A stretch of 64,000 nucleotides of DNA from Torreya grandis. Its lineage: Eukaryota > Streptophyta > Pinopsida > Cupressales > Taxaceae. The translations under genes and the position numbers were made by a program. The notes under the pieces were generated by a model. The model was given only the letters and a program-made list of their open reading frames with translations. It was not told where the DNA came from and searched no databases. Location of the stretch: assembly GCA_037957365.1 (NCBI GenBank), contig JARHVA010000250.1, forward strand, positions 2,312,001 to 2,376,000, read 5' to 3'. Below, piece after piece: positions 1 through 11,081 of this stretch. Within the stretch, counting starts at the first letter, position 1. Each line of letters starts with the position of its first letter.

Positions 1-854
1 GACTCAGAAAAATTATCCATAGAAAGAATTAAGGCATCTTGACATGATTTACTTGATGTCACATTTACCTCATTCATTTCCTCCTTGTTGGTATTCTTAT
101 CCTGAAGTGACCAACAATCCTTCTTTGAGTTTCCACTCTTCCCACAATGCCAACATATCATCTTGGAACTAGATCTGGACTTAGATCTACCTTTTAAATT
201 TCCTCAGTTGCCTTTGCTCTTGTCCTTTTGCCTCCCTCTAGTATCAATGGATAAAACATTACCTAAATATGATTCACTAGTGCTTTTTCTTCACATCTCC
301 TTACTAAGGATCACACCTACAACATCCTCAAAATTCAATCTTCCCTTGGCAAGGACTGCATTACTTACACCCATAACCAAACTATCCCAACTATCAGGCA
401 AATAACATAAGATTAACAAATCTCTAACTTCGTCATCAAATTTAATCCAAATTGAAGTGAGCATACTTACAACCATATCAAAATCATTAAGATGATTAGT
501 AATTGAACCATTCTCAGACATTTTCATGTTAAACAATCTTTTCATAAGAAAAAATTTATTAAAAGTTGAAGGTTTCTCATATAAATTCCCAAGTTTATCC
601 ATGATATCCTTTGTAGTTATTCAATCTACAATGTTAAATGCAACAAAAGATGCAAGTCATAACCGTATGGCTCATAATGCCTTCCTATCAAGTAATGACC
701 AATCTGCATCACTCATACTTATAGGTTGTTCTCCTTTCCACTCCAAGGGGAGTTGAAGTTCCTTCTAATATAGGTAATATTCCATTTGCATTTTCCACAA
801 ACCAAAATGCTTATCATCAAACTTCTCAACTGTGAATCTAATCTTTTCTCCCAT
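1..854 (-). pseudogene. Ty1/copia Gag (5' part of gag-pol), degenerate, cut by window edge
   Basis: Read on the minus strand from an ATG at 854-852, this gives the N-terminus of a copia Gag. It opens with MGEKIRFTVEKFDDKHFGLW, then a UBN2/gag_pre-integrase-type core (291-602: LYEKPSTFNKFFLMKRLFNM and later DSWDSLVMGVSNAV). A CX2C zinc knuckle follows at about 113-156 (CWHCGKSG...KKDC). Gag packages element RNA into virus-like particles. In-frame stops occur around 802, 690, 674 and 628, so it is dead. The knuckle histidine position is Asn (codon 129-131), so the knuckle reads CCNC in place of CCHC. Protease, integrase and RT would lie left of base 1. The family assignment rests on the Gag core and on the adjacent LTR and primer site. 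Confidence 0.85.
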
Positions 855-914
855 AGCTCCCACTCAAACTAATAGCCTTCTTGTGATTTACCACTTTAAT
901 AAAACACACAACCA

Positions 915-931
915 ATGAATCTGATACTAGT
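915..931 (-). other. Primer binding site of the copia element (initiator-Met tRNA type, decayed)
   Basis: On the minus strand the bases right after the LTR read actagtatcagattc. This matches the usual copia primer site TGGTATCAGA with a G-to-A change in the second position. Its place between the LTR end (932) and the Gag start (854) fits reverse-transcription priming by initiator methionine tRNA. Confidence 0.6.
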
Positions 932-1814
932 TGTTAGGAATAAAACACTTCTAAATATAGATATACTATTACTATAAACTAGATCTAAAGCTATGTAATA
1001 AAATGCATAATAGAAAGATTCCTTAATTTACCATTAATATGTAATCATTAATTATAACACAGATCTAACATGGTTCACCCAATGTGGGCTACATCCACCA
1101 ATGAAAGTTCTCAAATAAATCAATAATCTAAAACAAGATTACAATGAACTCTCACAGAGATAGAAAAATCTCTTGTAGAAAGTGTTGCACAAAAACTACA
1201 CTTTCACTTGCACCTGCACAATGTTGTATCTCACAAGTTGTTAAACCACACCCTGTAATGAACACTTATACTTTGAAAAATACCTACAATTTGACTAAGG
1301 TCCTCAAATCCACATCCTAAAAATAAACCATCAACCTCTAAAGGCCACACCACACCCTATATATATATATATAAAGAAAATCCATAAAAAGAGGAGTAAA
1401 TGTGCAATGCTTATCTAAGATAAGCATTATCCAACATGTAACAACCCTTTTCCACCTCATGAAGACTATCTAAAATCTCTCCCAAGGATAAATTCACCAT
1501 ATTCATATTTTCCACCTTCTAAAGGTGCATTTTCACATTAACATGTGATCACAACCAACTCCACTCAATGAAGAAAGAGTTACCTTTTCCAAAAAACAAC
1601 TAGCTTCCTCAAAACAAAGAAGTCAACATGGGAAAAGGTAGATGACAACTAACTCCATGAAATATGGAATGCATAAAAATTAGGAATACAAGGAACATTC
1701 CACTCACATGTGGAGATCATGAAAATTACACCCCCCACATCTTTGGAGCTTTTTAAGTCCCCAAAATTTATTCTTATGGTCATTTGATAGCCCCAAAGGG
1801 CTCCACACTCAACA
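932..1814 (-). repeat. 5' LTR of the copia element
   Basis: On the minus strand the segment begins TGTTGAGTGTGGAG (1814 down) and ends CCTAACA (932), the TG...CA form of an LTR, 883 bp long. It is followed at once by a Met-tRNA primer site and Gag. It contains the GTGGATGTAGCCCACAT block (about 1098-1082) seen in many plant copia LTRs. The partner LTR lies outside the window. At the 1814/1815 junction the sequence switches directly into the LTR of element A, so this is a nested insertion. The flanking five bases atttt (1815-1819) are the expected target duplication. Confidence 0.75.
1358..1374 (-). promoter_or_regulatory. Candidate TATA box of the copia LTR
   Basis: An (AT)n run, read on the minus strand as tttatatatatatatatagg, lies in the middle of the LTR where the U3/R promoter is expected. 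It could also be a simple AT microsatellite. Confidence 0.35.
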
Positions 1815-2450
1815 ATTTTTACTATTATGAGAAAATAGAGCTCTAAGAGACCTAGTGAGAGACTAGAGAGTCATTATGGTGATAATTTTATAATGTGTAT
1901 ATGATTGTTTAATATGTATAACTGGTTTGATTTCCCCTTTGTAGGTCCAATGCCTTCACCTAGATGCTAACATGTGTTCTATGCAGGTTATCTAGTGTGT
2001 TAGAATGTTAATGGATGAGTTTAAGAGTGGAGATTTTATTTTAAGATCCTACAACCATACCTTACTCTCATTTCCCTCATGTTCTAGTCATCCAAAATTG
2101 AACTCTACATGAAACATTGTTTCCTAGAAACCATTGAAGATAATGATTCAGTTTTATGCATTGTCTATTAGTGTTGTCTGAGTTTAATTTGAGTAGATGG
2201 ATAAGCAATATTGGTGCATCACCGCCCCTTAGAGTAGGTTTTTTTCTACATTTCCTATCCCGTTTCATCCAAATAAATAGGTATTAGTGATACTAATCCA
2301 AATAGATGCACTAGGGGAGCTAACCCCATAAGCTAGATTTTTAACCTAGACTATAGATAACCCACAACCTTTAGGTCAATGTCATGTTATTCCAAGTTTG
2401 ATGTGGATTTGAATAATCTTCTTCAAGATGGTGAAACTGGGTTGATAATA
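1815..2450 (+). repeat. 5' LTR of element A, left part removed by the copia insertion
   Basis: Aligns with 10456-11081. Shared blocks include gctaacatgtgttctatg-type sequence near 1967, cattggtgcatcacc-type sequence near 2210, and tattccaagtttga near 2388. Alignment holds right up to 1815, where the copia LTR starts. The end is set at 2450 because similarity to the right copy stops there. Confidence 0.7.
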
Positions 2451-2664
2451 GTTTTGGCATGCCTAGTGAGACTAGATTCAAGCATTGAATCCTTCAAAGT
2501 AACATCTTAGTCTTCACAAGTATCTTTAAGCACTCATATATTAGTTTTCAATTATAAGTCAATGACAAGTCATCATCTTAGGGGTAATAAAGGTTATTAT
2601 TCATAGTTACATTATTATACATGTGCTTAATAATGAACTATGGATGCATATGGGGTAGAATTCT

Positions 2665-3362
2665 ATCATAAAATCCCTTATAAGCATCCCCATGATCCAT
2701 ATCAACCCTATTTTTACCCCTATCAACCTTACATTAACCCTTGTTAGCCCTATGATGAGTCTCCTTATTGTCAAGATTACCAACCCCATTGTGAGCCTCA
2801 TCCACCTCCTTGGTAGTCTAATTATCAATATAATCAATCATGGAAGCATTATTATGTTCTTAGATAGCCCACTCATTTCCCAAGTCAATACATATCAAAC
2901 CTTAAATAGACCCTATTGGAATATGAAAGACACATGGTGAACATTGACACACTAAAAGGGTATGGACAATAAATCCCTAAGCATGTGATTGAGAACATTA
3001 AAACTTCATTGTATTAGTCCAAAGTAAAGTGGGTGTATTTCATGAGAGAAGGTCATTTAAGGGTCAAAAATGACATGTTGAACATATAGGGTCTAATTTT
3101 AAATATTGAGGAGAGGTTAGCAGTACATGAGGAGCAACAAGCTCACCATCATCAACATTGTGACCCCTCCTCCATCCCATATCAATCTTATGTTGAGCTG
3201 CCAATCATCACTCAAATGCTTCAATCAATTAAGTGTCAAAGTCTTCAAATTTCCTCACAATCCTTCTCAACCTTTCCATCATGGAAATTTTTCCAAGATA
3301 GGGTACAAGAAGAAGAAAAAGTATGCATTGAGAGGACTAGTCAACATGAGCAGATCCCTGAT
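2665..3362 (+). pseudogene. Degenerate Pro/Tyr/Gln-rich ORF in element A (gag-like position)
   Basis: One plus frame reads a low-complexity Pro-Tyr-His-Gln segment (2677-2870: HPHDPYQPYFYPYQPY and further PY/QP units). A second stretch (about 2985-3362) includes EERLAVHEEQQAHHHQH and ends near QEEEKVCIERTSQHEQIPD. The few stops inside are mostly TAG or TAA where CAG, CAA or TGG would fit. The place, directly after the 5' LTR, and the Pro/Gln-rich make-up suggest a Gag or Gag-like structural protein. I see no zinc knuckle or known domain, so function is not assigned. Parts of the apparent reading could be chance in low-complexity DNA. Confidence 0.4.
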
Positions 3363-3699
3363 CAATGAAGGCTTCATCTTGAGACCCACCTTGCTAAATA
3401 AACTAAACTTACAAACCAACACTTATACCATTTAGTTGAATCTATAATAGTAATGCCATCCAAACATGAATTCAATCCCTCAATTCACCAAGTTATAACA
3501 CATACAATGCAAAAGGATCCTAAACCCAATTTTCCAACTTGGAAATAAATGTTGTAGTCAAGGTAGAGAGAAGATGAGTCAAACATAAACCAAAATGTCA
3601 AAATGGAAGGCAAGCCTAAGATCATTCAATCCTAACCCCTCCCTCTTCAAGAGCCAAAGATATTTACCTCTATAAATCCATTCAAACCAATGTGCAGAA

Positions 3700-4740
3700 G
3701 AAGGAATAATGATGATGGTTATTAGGAATAAGTAGCTAGATGAAGAAAATGAGGCATACATTTCATATCTCCTAAAGTCATTCCAAGAACATACCATGCC
3801 ACTCCTTGAGATAGGGCCCATTATTGAAGAGGTGAACAAAGAAATTAAATTTGAGGTGGAAAATGAGGATGAAATTTTGAGTTATCTTGAAGAGGAGCTT
3901 GTCTTTGGGACACCCCTTGGCAAGAAGGAACATAACTTGGCCTTCAAAGATGTTGAAGAAGATGGGATGCAAGAACAAGATAAGCCACAAGGGAAAGATG
4001 TTTCAGTTGGAAAAGATGAATATGAGCTCTAGGACCTCATTTATGACATGGAAATTTCCCTTTATCATGGTAGTCCTCAAATACTTGCAATAATTATGGG
4101 AGAAAGGTGTAGACCAACCAATGAGGTTAATCAACAAGCCATTGTTTAACTTGAATAAAACCCAATGAAATATGAATTAGGTAAATATTAGGAAAGTGAT
4201 TTGTTTGACATAATAAAGGTAGGATACTCTCTCCTTGAAACATGCTATGCTCTGGTCTAATTTTAATAAGGCAATGCCATCAAACAAGAAGGGGACAACC
4301 CTTCAAGCATGTCACTCTAAGAAGTTGTCCTATGTGGAGATGACTTGTTTGATGTTTTCAAATAAGGTTACCAGATCCCTCTTCCAATTGTATATGCCTC
4401 TTCATTCTTGGAGGGTGGAATTAAACTTAAGTGGCCTCAAGAAGTCATGAAACAAGATGAAACTCCCCTAGAAAGTAACCTTGTGGCCATAACACAAAGG
4501 TCACTTCAAGTTGTCTAACATGATCAAGAGAAACCCATGACTGAGGAAGAAATTAGATTATTGATTCAAGGCATATAAGTGTGGAATGAGTATGATTGGG
4601 TGCTTGACTCACATAGCCAACTCATGTACCTGGGGATGGAGCAAAAAGTTTTAGATTTTCTCCTAAGGAGCTATGAACATGCCAAATGTCTTTAGCTACA
4701 AGTTAGAGTCTTCATTTAATAGACAGTACCTAATTACACT
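3700..4740 (+). pseudogene. Degenerate acidic ORF of unknown function in element A
   Basis: A protein-like frame runs from EENEAYISYLLKSFQEHT (about 3739) through an acidic stretch, open from 3796 to 4032 (KFEVENEDEILSYLEEELVF). After one stop it goes on with DLIYDMEISLYHGSPQILAI. After a frameshift near 4280 it resumes as VLCGDDLFDVFK and later MTEEEIRLLIQGI and LMYLGMEQKVLDFLLRSYEH (to about 4690). Stops are TAG, TAA and TGA, scattered, mostly one transition away from a sense codon. I do not recognise the family. It is rich in Glu, Asp and Leu and would be mostly soluble and helical. It may be the second half of the same protein as the ORF at 2665-3362. Confidence 0.4.
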
Positions 4741-7700
4741 TCAATCATCATGTGGAAAATTGACCTCATGGATCCAAATTTATCAAAGGAGTTTCCCTTT
4801 TTATCCTGGAGGAGAAACAAGGTGTGTTATAGTTAGTTGTTTCTAATAAGTTATTTCCATATTTTAATAAGTGGTCAACACGGGTTTGTACTTTAGTCTT
4901 GCTACCTCATTATTTTGGTTTTTTTTTTTTGATCATTAGGTGTTAGGTGTGTTTCTTAGGTTTAGATGTTGCTTCTTTAATTATCCTTTTTGTGTCTTAT
5001 TGTTACTACAGTCCTAAAGGTGTCATTAAGTGTTGTATCTATTTGGTAGTCTAATAAAATGGGCATATAAGTCATGATGTCATCCTTGAGATAGTGGGTT
5101 CTCTTGACCAATAGGTTGGTCACCCCTCAAAGTCATAAAAAAGCTGATATTTTGGCCTCACATCCCAAATTTCAACCCCTACCATAAAAAACATGCATAA
5201 GAACCCCTCTAATATTATCTACAATGCCTAAACTATCATGGCCTCATGAATGTCTATTGAAAATCTATGAGCCATGTTAGGGGTGTCATGTTGTGTCATA
5301 GTTTTTGCTTGTGAACTCATGTGTCATAGTTGTCTTGATTCTATTGGTGATGTGTAATAGTTCCCCATGATGGTTATTGTGTAATTTAAAAGAGTTCCAA
5401 ATGGTTTGGAAACCTAGGAAGATGGTCTTAAGCATGTTTGATAGGTTTAAAGACCCTTATCAGAAGTTGAATTGATTTTACTCAATTGAGACTTCTATTG
5501 ATCATGAGTTTCAAGCCTGATTGAGGCATGTCAATATGAGAGAGAGTATTTTTAACAACAAGAAGGGTGCTTAAGCTTCATTTGTTCCATAGTATAAACC
5601 TTCGTAATGTGTGTCAGGGTCACTCTCCATAGCCTATTTGCTTAACCTTGATTCAAGCCTTGATTTCCCCTTGTTAAGACCCCTAAGTCCTTAATATGAG
5701 TTTATTTGCATTGAAAACATTTGAAAAGGTTATTTTTCAAGTATTCCATTATTCATAAAGGTCCTAAAATAATCCCTTGGCCACGACTAGGTGTTTCATT
5801 CCATAAGAGGTCTCTCTTATAGTCAAATCCACTTCCCTACTAACCAAATGGGCCCCACATGTGCTAAGATATGCCTCTTCAGTGTCCCCTTTACCATACC
5901 ACTTAGTTTGAAAACTCATTTTACTCATGTTTTCCCTCCCTCTACCATCAAATGTTGGTTCAAGGTCAAAATATGGAAAAAATAGTGAATAAAGAGAATT
6001 TTTAAGTGTTTCTTGAAGGTTGTATGGACCTATGTGCTTAGTCTATACATATGAGATTTAGGTTTTGTAAAGGAGGTTATTTCAGATGTCTATAATAAGT
6101 TTCATGGTATAATAAAGCCAAACAGTCCCAAAACTAACCTCTCTCTTTAACCAAGCTCCTTTACAACCCAAGAAAGCTTTTAGGTTTATGGATAGTACAG
6201 GTATGAGAGAGAATATTAGGGGTCCTTTTACCTTATCATTCATGAAATTTTTATTTTATTTCATTTCCCATACTCTATGAACAATCACTAATAATTTGGT
6301 CACTCCTATAAGCTCCTTCATCTGTACAAGGTTAGAAATGTCATCATTTTTGGTGTATATATAGATTGTTTATGAGAATCAACACTTATTTTATGTTCTT
6401 TGAGTCCCCATAGACCATCTCCATCACCTTTAACCCTATCTCACATGTGTGGGAGTGTGGGACTAAGAAAATAATTATGTTTCTCCATCTTCTAAACTAT
6501 AGATTGAGTTCCTCAGGTTGTAGGGTTTTGAGTGCACATGATGGAGGTATTGATGATGTTTTAAGTTTTTTATTAAGTCCCATGAAGTTTTCCCAACATA
6601 TTATACTTATAAAGTCTATCTAAACCATTAGATATTCAAATGGATCCTTCAAATCTTACCTTGAAAATCTTGTCATGTGCATAATGTCCCATTCTTTATA
6701 AGTGTAATTAATGAGCTTTAAGGAAACGTCAATATTTGTTTGAAAAAACATACAATGCTTCATGTTAATTTACACTTTACACTATTTCCCCACTATATTT
6801 TACCCACTACTCTTTATTTAGACCACCCTCATTCTTAATCCTTAAGAGATTGACCCTCATTTAGCTATATACAGGCCTATGTAAGCTAAACAGATGAAGT
6901 TAGATTTTAAAATGGAGTATAAATGGTTAAGGGACATCAATGAGGTCATGAACCTATGAAGGAGAATATAAATAGGAACTAGGGATTAGAAATAGGGCCA
7001 ACACCATCTCAACTCTCCCCAAGAGAGTGACTTATCCTAGATTTTTTAGAAACATTGATTGTGGCTACATGTCTGGGAAACCTTGATAACATGAAGAAGT
7101 TTTAAGAGGATTCAAGGATTTAGAAAGAATAGTGAAAATTCATCATACACTGATTTCACCCATAGAAGCATGATACATAGTCTTTTCCTCAAAATGGTCA
7201 TATACATAGTCAAGTAGACATCATTCATGTATATATTCAACTAAGGGCATGTGAGCTAGGTGCCAGTTATTAGAGTGTTGACAAAGGTTCTTGAAGATTA
7301 TGAAGTCATGAATAGGAATTGAGATTCCCAAAATCACCTAAGTGATAAGAAAGTGTTGAATAATGTTTAGTATGTTATAGAGGGAATTGGCATGAAAGGT
7401 GTCACACATATAAGCCTAAGCATATAGTTATATTAGGGTCATAAGAGGGGTACCAAAGTGTACAAAATACTAATTGATAGTGAAGGGAGACTTACCTTCA
7501 AGAGCATAATTTGTTTCTTCAAGGTTCTTAATTCCATAGAGGAGATTGTAATTCATTGAGGATATGAAATAGGTCACCAATGACCTACTTAGCCCATTAG
7601 GCATAAAGACTGACATGCACAGGACTCTATTTAAGAATAGAAGGTATTGTACTTGAATTTTTTGGTGGTTGCTAGCTATGAAGATACTTGGAAAGGAAGT

Positions 7701-10290
7701 GATGGAAGTTTAAAAAATGTCTCATGATGATGAGGACCTTAAGAAATGAAGGGAAAAATCTCACCTTAGCCACAACATAGCCAAAACCTTAGATGTCTCC
7801 TACATGTAGGGCCACTTATAGGATAGTATAAGTATGAAACCATGTAGAGAAGCACAATAAAAATATGAAGAAGAACATTTGAACTAATCTCCTAAGAATC
7901 TCACATATAATATATTCTCTAATTTAATGGTTTGAGGTAGAAAAGGAGCCTAATGGCCTTTTAACCATATTAGGCCTACAAATTTGCATAAGCTTAAAAT
8001 AGGCCCGTACCTATATATTGGAGATTTATAAATGATCTATGGTTATTGAGTGGTTTATAAAATCTAGGTATAGAGGTCAAATATTATGACAAATTTTCCC
8101 AAGTGGTAAGAGACTTAGAATAGTAAGAAGAGCCTAATATCCTATTAGGCCATGAGGCCTAAAACTAGTATGAGTAAGCTCATGCCTCAATTAAGGTCAC
8201 TTACATGTGTTGGTGCCTAATTAAAGTTAAAAAATCCCATGGAATAAGATATGAGTACCATCACATTAATTATAAGGACTAAGAGTCTCATTTAAATAGT
8301 TAGACACTAAGTTCAGTCACCTAGGGTTACACAGACCAAAAGACTAATAAACCCTAAGTCTAATCAATGGAATGTGCAAGGCTCAGTTAAGAGAATATTG
8401 TAAACCCTGAAATCATATAATAGGAATTATAAATATATCAACACTATAACATAGGGATATAAATTCATACTCAAACCCCATGTTATTGTCAAGTGTTATG
8501 AGCATGATAGTAAACGTGACACTAAGGTAGAATCATAGATTGATGGAACTGAGATAGTAGTTTGGATGGATAAAGCAAGTACAAAGGTTATGGATGGGTG
8601 TAATAGGTTTATATAAAGGTATTGATACCATTAAAAAAACTTTAAGAGACTTCATCCCCCTATAATACTTATAAACACTCAGATTGGTAGTGAAAACCCT
8701 AAACACACCCATGAGAGAGAGTTAGAAATAGAGTTATAAATTTGAGCATCCAAGGTTAGAATAGAGGATATAAAAGGGTATGGAGAAGTTTATATTATGA
8801 TTTTTAACCCTTTAATCCACCTACAAGTCACTTAGACCTCTAACACTCATCCTAGGCCTGTTATGCCTAAAATCCATGACTAGGCCTCAAGCTCCACCAT
8901 CACCCTTGAGACACTCTCAAATTATTATAAGTATAAATGACATCATGATGAGGTGTGATATGATATTTAAGGTCATATGGAGAAGGTTTAAAATATATGA
9001 AAGCATAAAAATTTTCAAATTTTTCTCAAGACCCTACTCGAGTCACACAGGCCCAGGTAGTCAACTCGATCCATCACTTCAGATGCTCATAAGGGGGATC
9101 AAGTCAAATGTTCCTAGGGGAAGTTGGGAACCCATATGGACTCAAGATCCATGGTATAAGGAGTTGGTTTTAGGGACACAAGTTTATGAATCAATGTTAA
9201 GACTGATGACATGTCTATAAAGCTATAAGAAAGCTCAAAGTTCATCATTTTACTTTCATATCTCTCCACACTAGCTGCATGGGAACTTAGGCTTATTAGA
9301 GGTTTTAGGGGGTATATGGACTAAACATCCATGACCATAATTTTTCTACTTGAGGTCTCATATTTATGAACCATCATTAAGATTTTATACCTCTAAAAAC
9401 ATCTTTAAACCCTATGATAGATAAGTCTTAGAAAAAGTGAATATTTTGGAAACCAAACACTCCTAAAGGCTTGATAAACACATAAAGCATCTAGTACACT
9501 CAGATGAGACCCTGCCCATGGTAACATGTTGTACATACATTATATATATTTGATTTAAAATATTAAATTTTCAAGGAATTGGGTAGATAATAGGGTTTAG
9601 ATATGTTTGATAAGATTCCAACCATTATAGGTGGAGGTTTGGCACTTTTTCCACCTTCTCAAGTCATAATATGTCCAAGAATATTCCTATAAATGCATCT
9701 GCAACTCCCCTCCAAATAGTTAGTCGATAGACATGAAAGAGAAGTGGCCTAGTTATCTAGGTGAAGTAATGTTGTAGGTGTGTAATGATTTGAAGAGTCA
9801 AGCTATGGTGTGAAGCATTTTTTTAAGCTTTTGACATGACTATCAATAGGTTCCTAAGGTCTAAGACAATTTTTCATGGTTTCCAAACACACATAATCAA
9901 GAAAATAGGACTAATAGATCTACTTGGTCAACCAAGAGGAATGAAAGATGGTATTGAGGGACTACTAGGAGGGTCAACATAAATTCATTATGCTATGTTA
10001 CTAATGATTACGATTAGTTACACACTCCTCATATCCATTATGGAGGAGTGGAGGCAGTTTTATAACCAAGTCAACATACACATGGAAGAATGGGCTGATC
10101 AACACCTCTTAGAGGCCTAATCACATCCCATTTTCAGTTTGTAACTATCATTAGAGGAGTAATGGACCATTTTGGCTGTGTTCAAGCCTTTGATGAGGAT
10201 AAATAAAGTTGATTCACTCCCCATTACCTCACCTCAACACCCAAGGAGCACATTGAAAGCACCAACACACGGAGGGAGTTAGAAGGACTA
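4741..10290 (+). other. Non-coding interior of element A
   Basis: No reading frame here looks like protein for more than a short distance, and no RNA gene was recognised. The only structure seen is the local duplication at 9134-9395. A short protein-like stretch at 10035-10130 (IMEEWRQFYNQVNIHMEEWA) is too short to assign. Confidence 0.5.
9134..9395. repeat. Degenerate ~183-bp local duplication in element A
   Basis: The block tatggactcaagatccatgg... at 9134-9210 recurs as tatggactaaacatccatga... at 9315-9395. The tail is also shared (gtttatgaatcaatgttaag versus atttatgaaccatcattaag). Both are on the plus strand with many substitutions. It looks like an old tandem duplication. Confidence 0.45.
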
Positions 10291-11081
10291 TTTATAATTG
10301 TTGTAACTATTTAATGAGTATATTGTGATCATTTATGACCTCTCATCTATAGCTCCATTCTATTTTACCTCTCCTTATCTCTTCATTTTTCTATATATTC
10401 ATACCTAAAGGCCTTGATTTGTATCTCTCACTTGGGTATGAGGAAACTCTACCTAATTTTTACTTTATGGACCTCTTGGACTATTAATGAATTGTTCTAG
10501 CTTCTCCATGGTTAATTTATAGTGTTTATATGGCTATTTGATGTGCATAAGTGGTGTAATTTCATATCTACAATTCCAATGCCTTCACATAGATGTTAAC
10601 ATGTGTTCTATGTAGGTTATGTAGTGTGTTAGAATGTCAATGGTTGAGTTTAACGGTGGAGATTTGACTATAAGAGCCTATAACTAGAACTTCCTCTCAT
10701 TTTCCTCATGATCTAGTCATCCAAAATCAACCTCTACATGAAAAATTGTTTCCTAAAAACCACTAGATATAGTGATTTAGTTCTATGTATTGTCCATTAG
10801 TGTTGCCTAAGTTCAATTTGGGTGGATGGATAAGAAATATTGGTGCATCACCACCCCTTAAAGTAAGTTTTTTTTCTGCATTCCCTATCCCTTTTCACTC
10901 TAATAAATATGTCTTAATGATACTAATCCAAATATATGTACCAAGGGAGCCAACCCTATAGGCTAGAGGTTTAACCTAGACTACATGTATCTCACAACCT
11001 TTAGGTAAATCCCATGTTATTCCAAGTTTGAGGTGGATTTTAAAAATATTCTTCAAGAGGGTACAACTTGGGTTTATAACA
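10290..11081 (+). repeat. 3' LTR of element A
   Basis: From about 10456 to 11081 it matches the left LTR, and the match ends at ...ggtttataaca (CA end, 11081). The left boundary is uncertain because the matching part of the 5' LTR is outside the window. The purine-rich cggagggagttagaagga at 10270-10287 is a candidate polypurine tract, which would place the LTR start near 10290. Confidence 0.6.

Larger units (their letters stand above)
1815..11081 (+). mobile_element. Element A: LTR retrotransposon, coding part unrecognised
   Basis: Defined by two direct repeats, 1815-2450 and about 10456-11081, that align base for base with substitutions and lie 8.63 kb apart. The left copy is cut at 1815 by the copia insertion. 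The interior (2451 to about 10290) carries a degenerate plus-strand ORF region in its first 2.3 kb, then about 5.5 kb without coding signal. No RT, integrase or RNase H was found, so A looks like a non-autonomous large retrotransposon derivative. Orientation is inferred from ORF strand and from the position next to the left LTR. No clear primer site is visible after 2450; tggcatgcc at 2454 is only a weak candidate. Confidence 0.6.

Noticed and set aside
8876..9220. 114-codon plus frame in element A
   Set aside because: No known motif, lies in a region with a local duplication, and the duplicate copy is not open in that frame.
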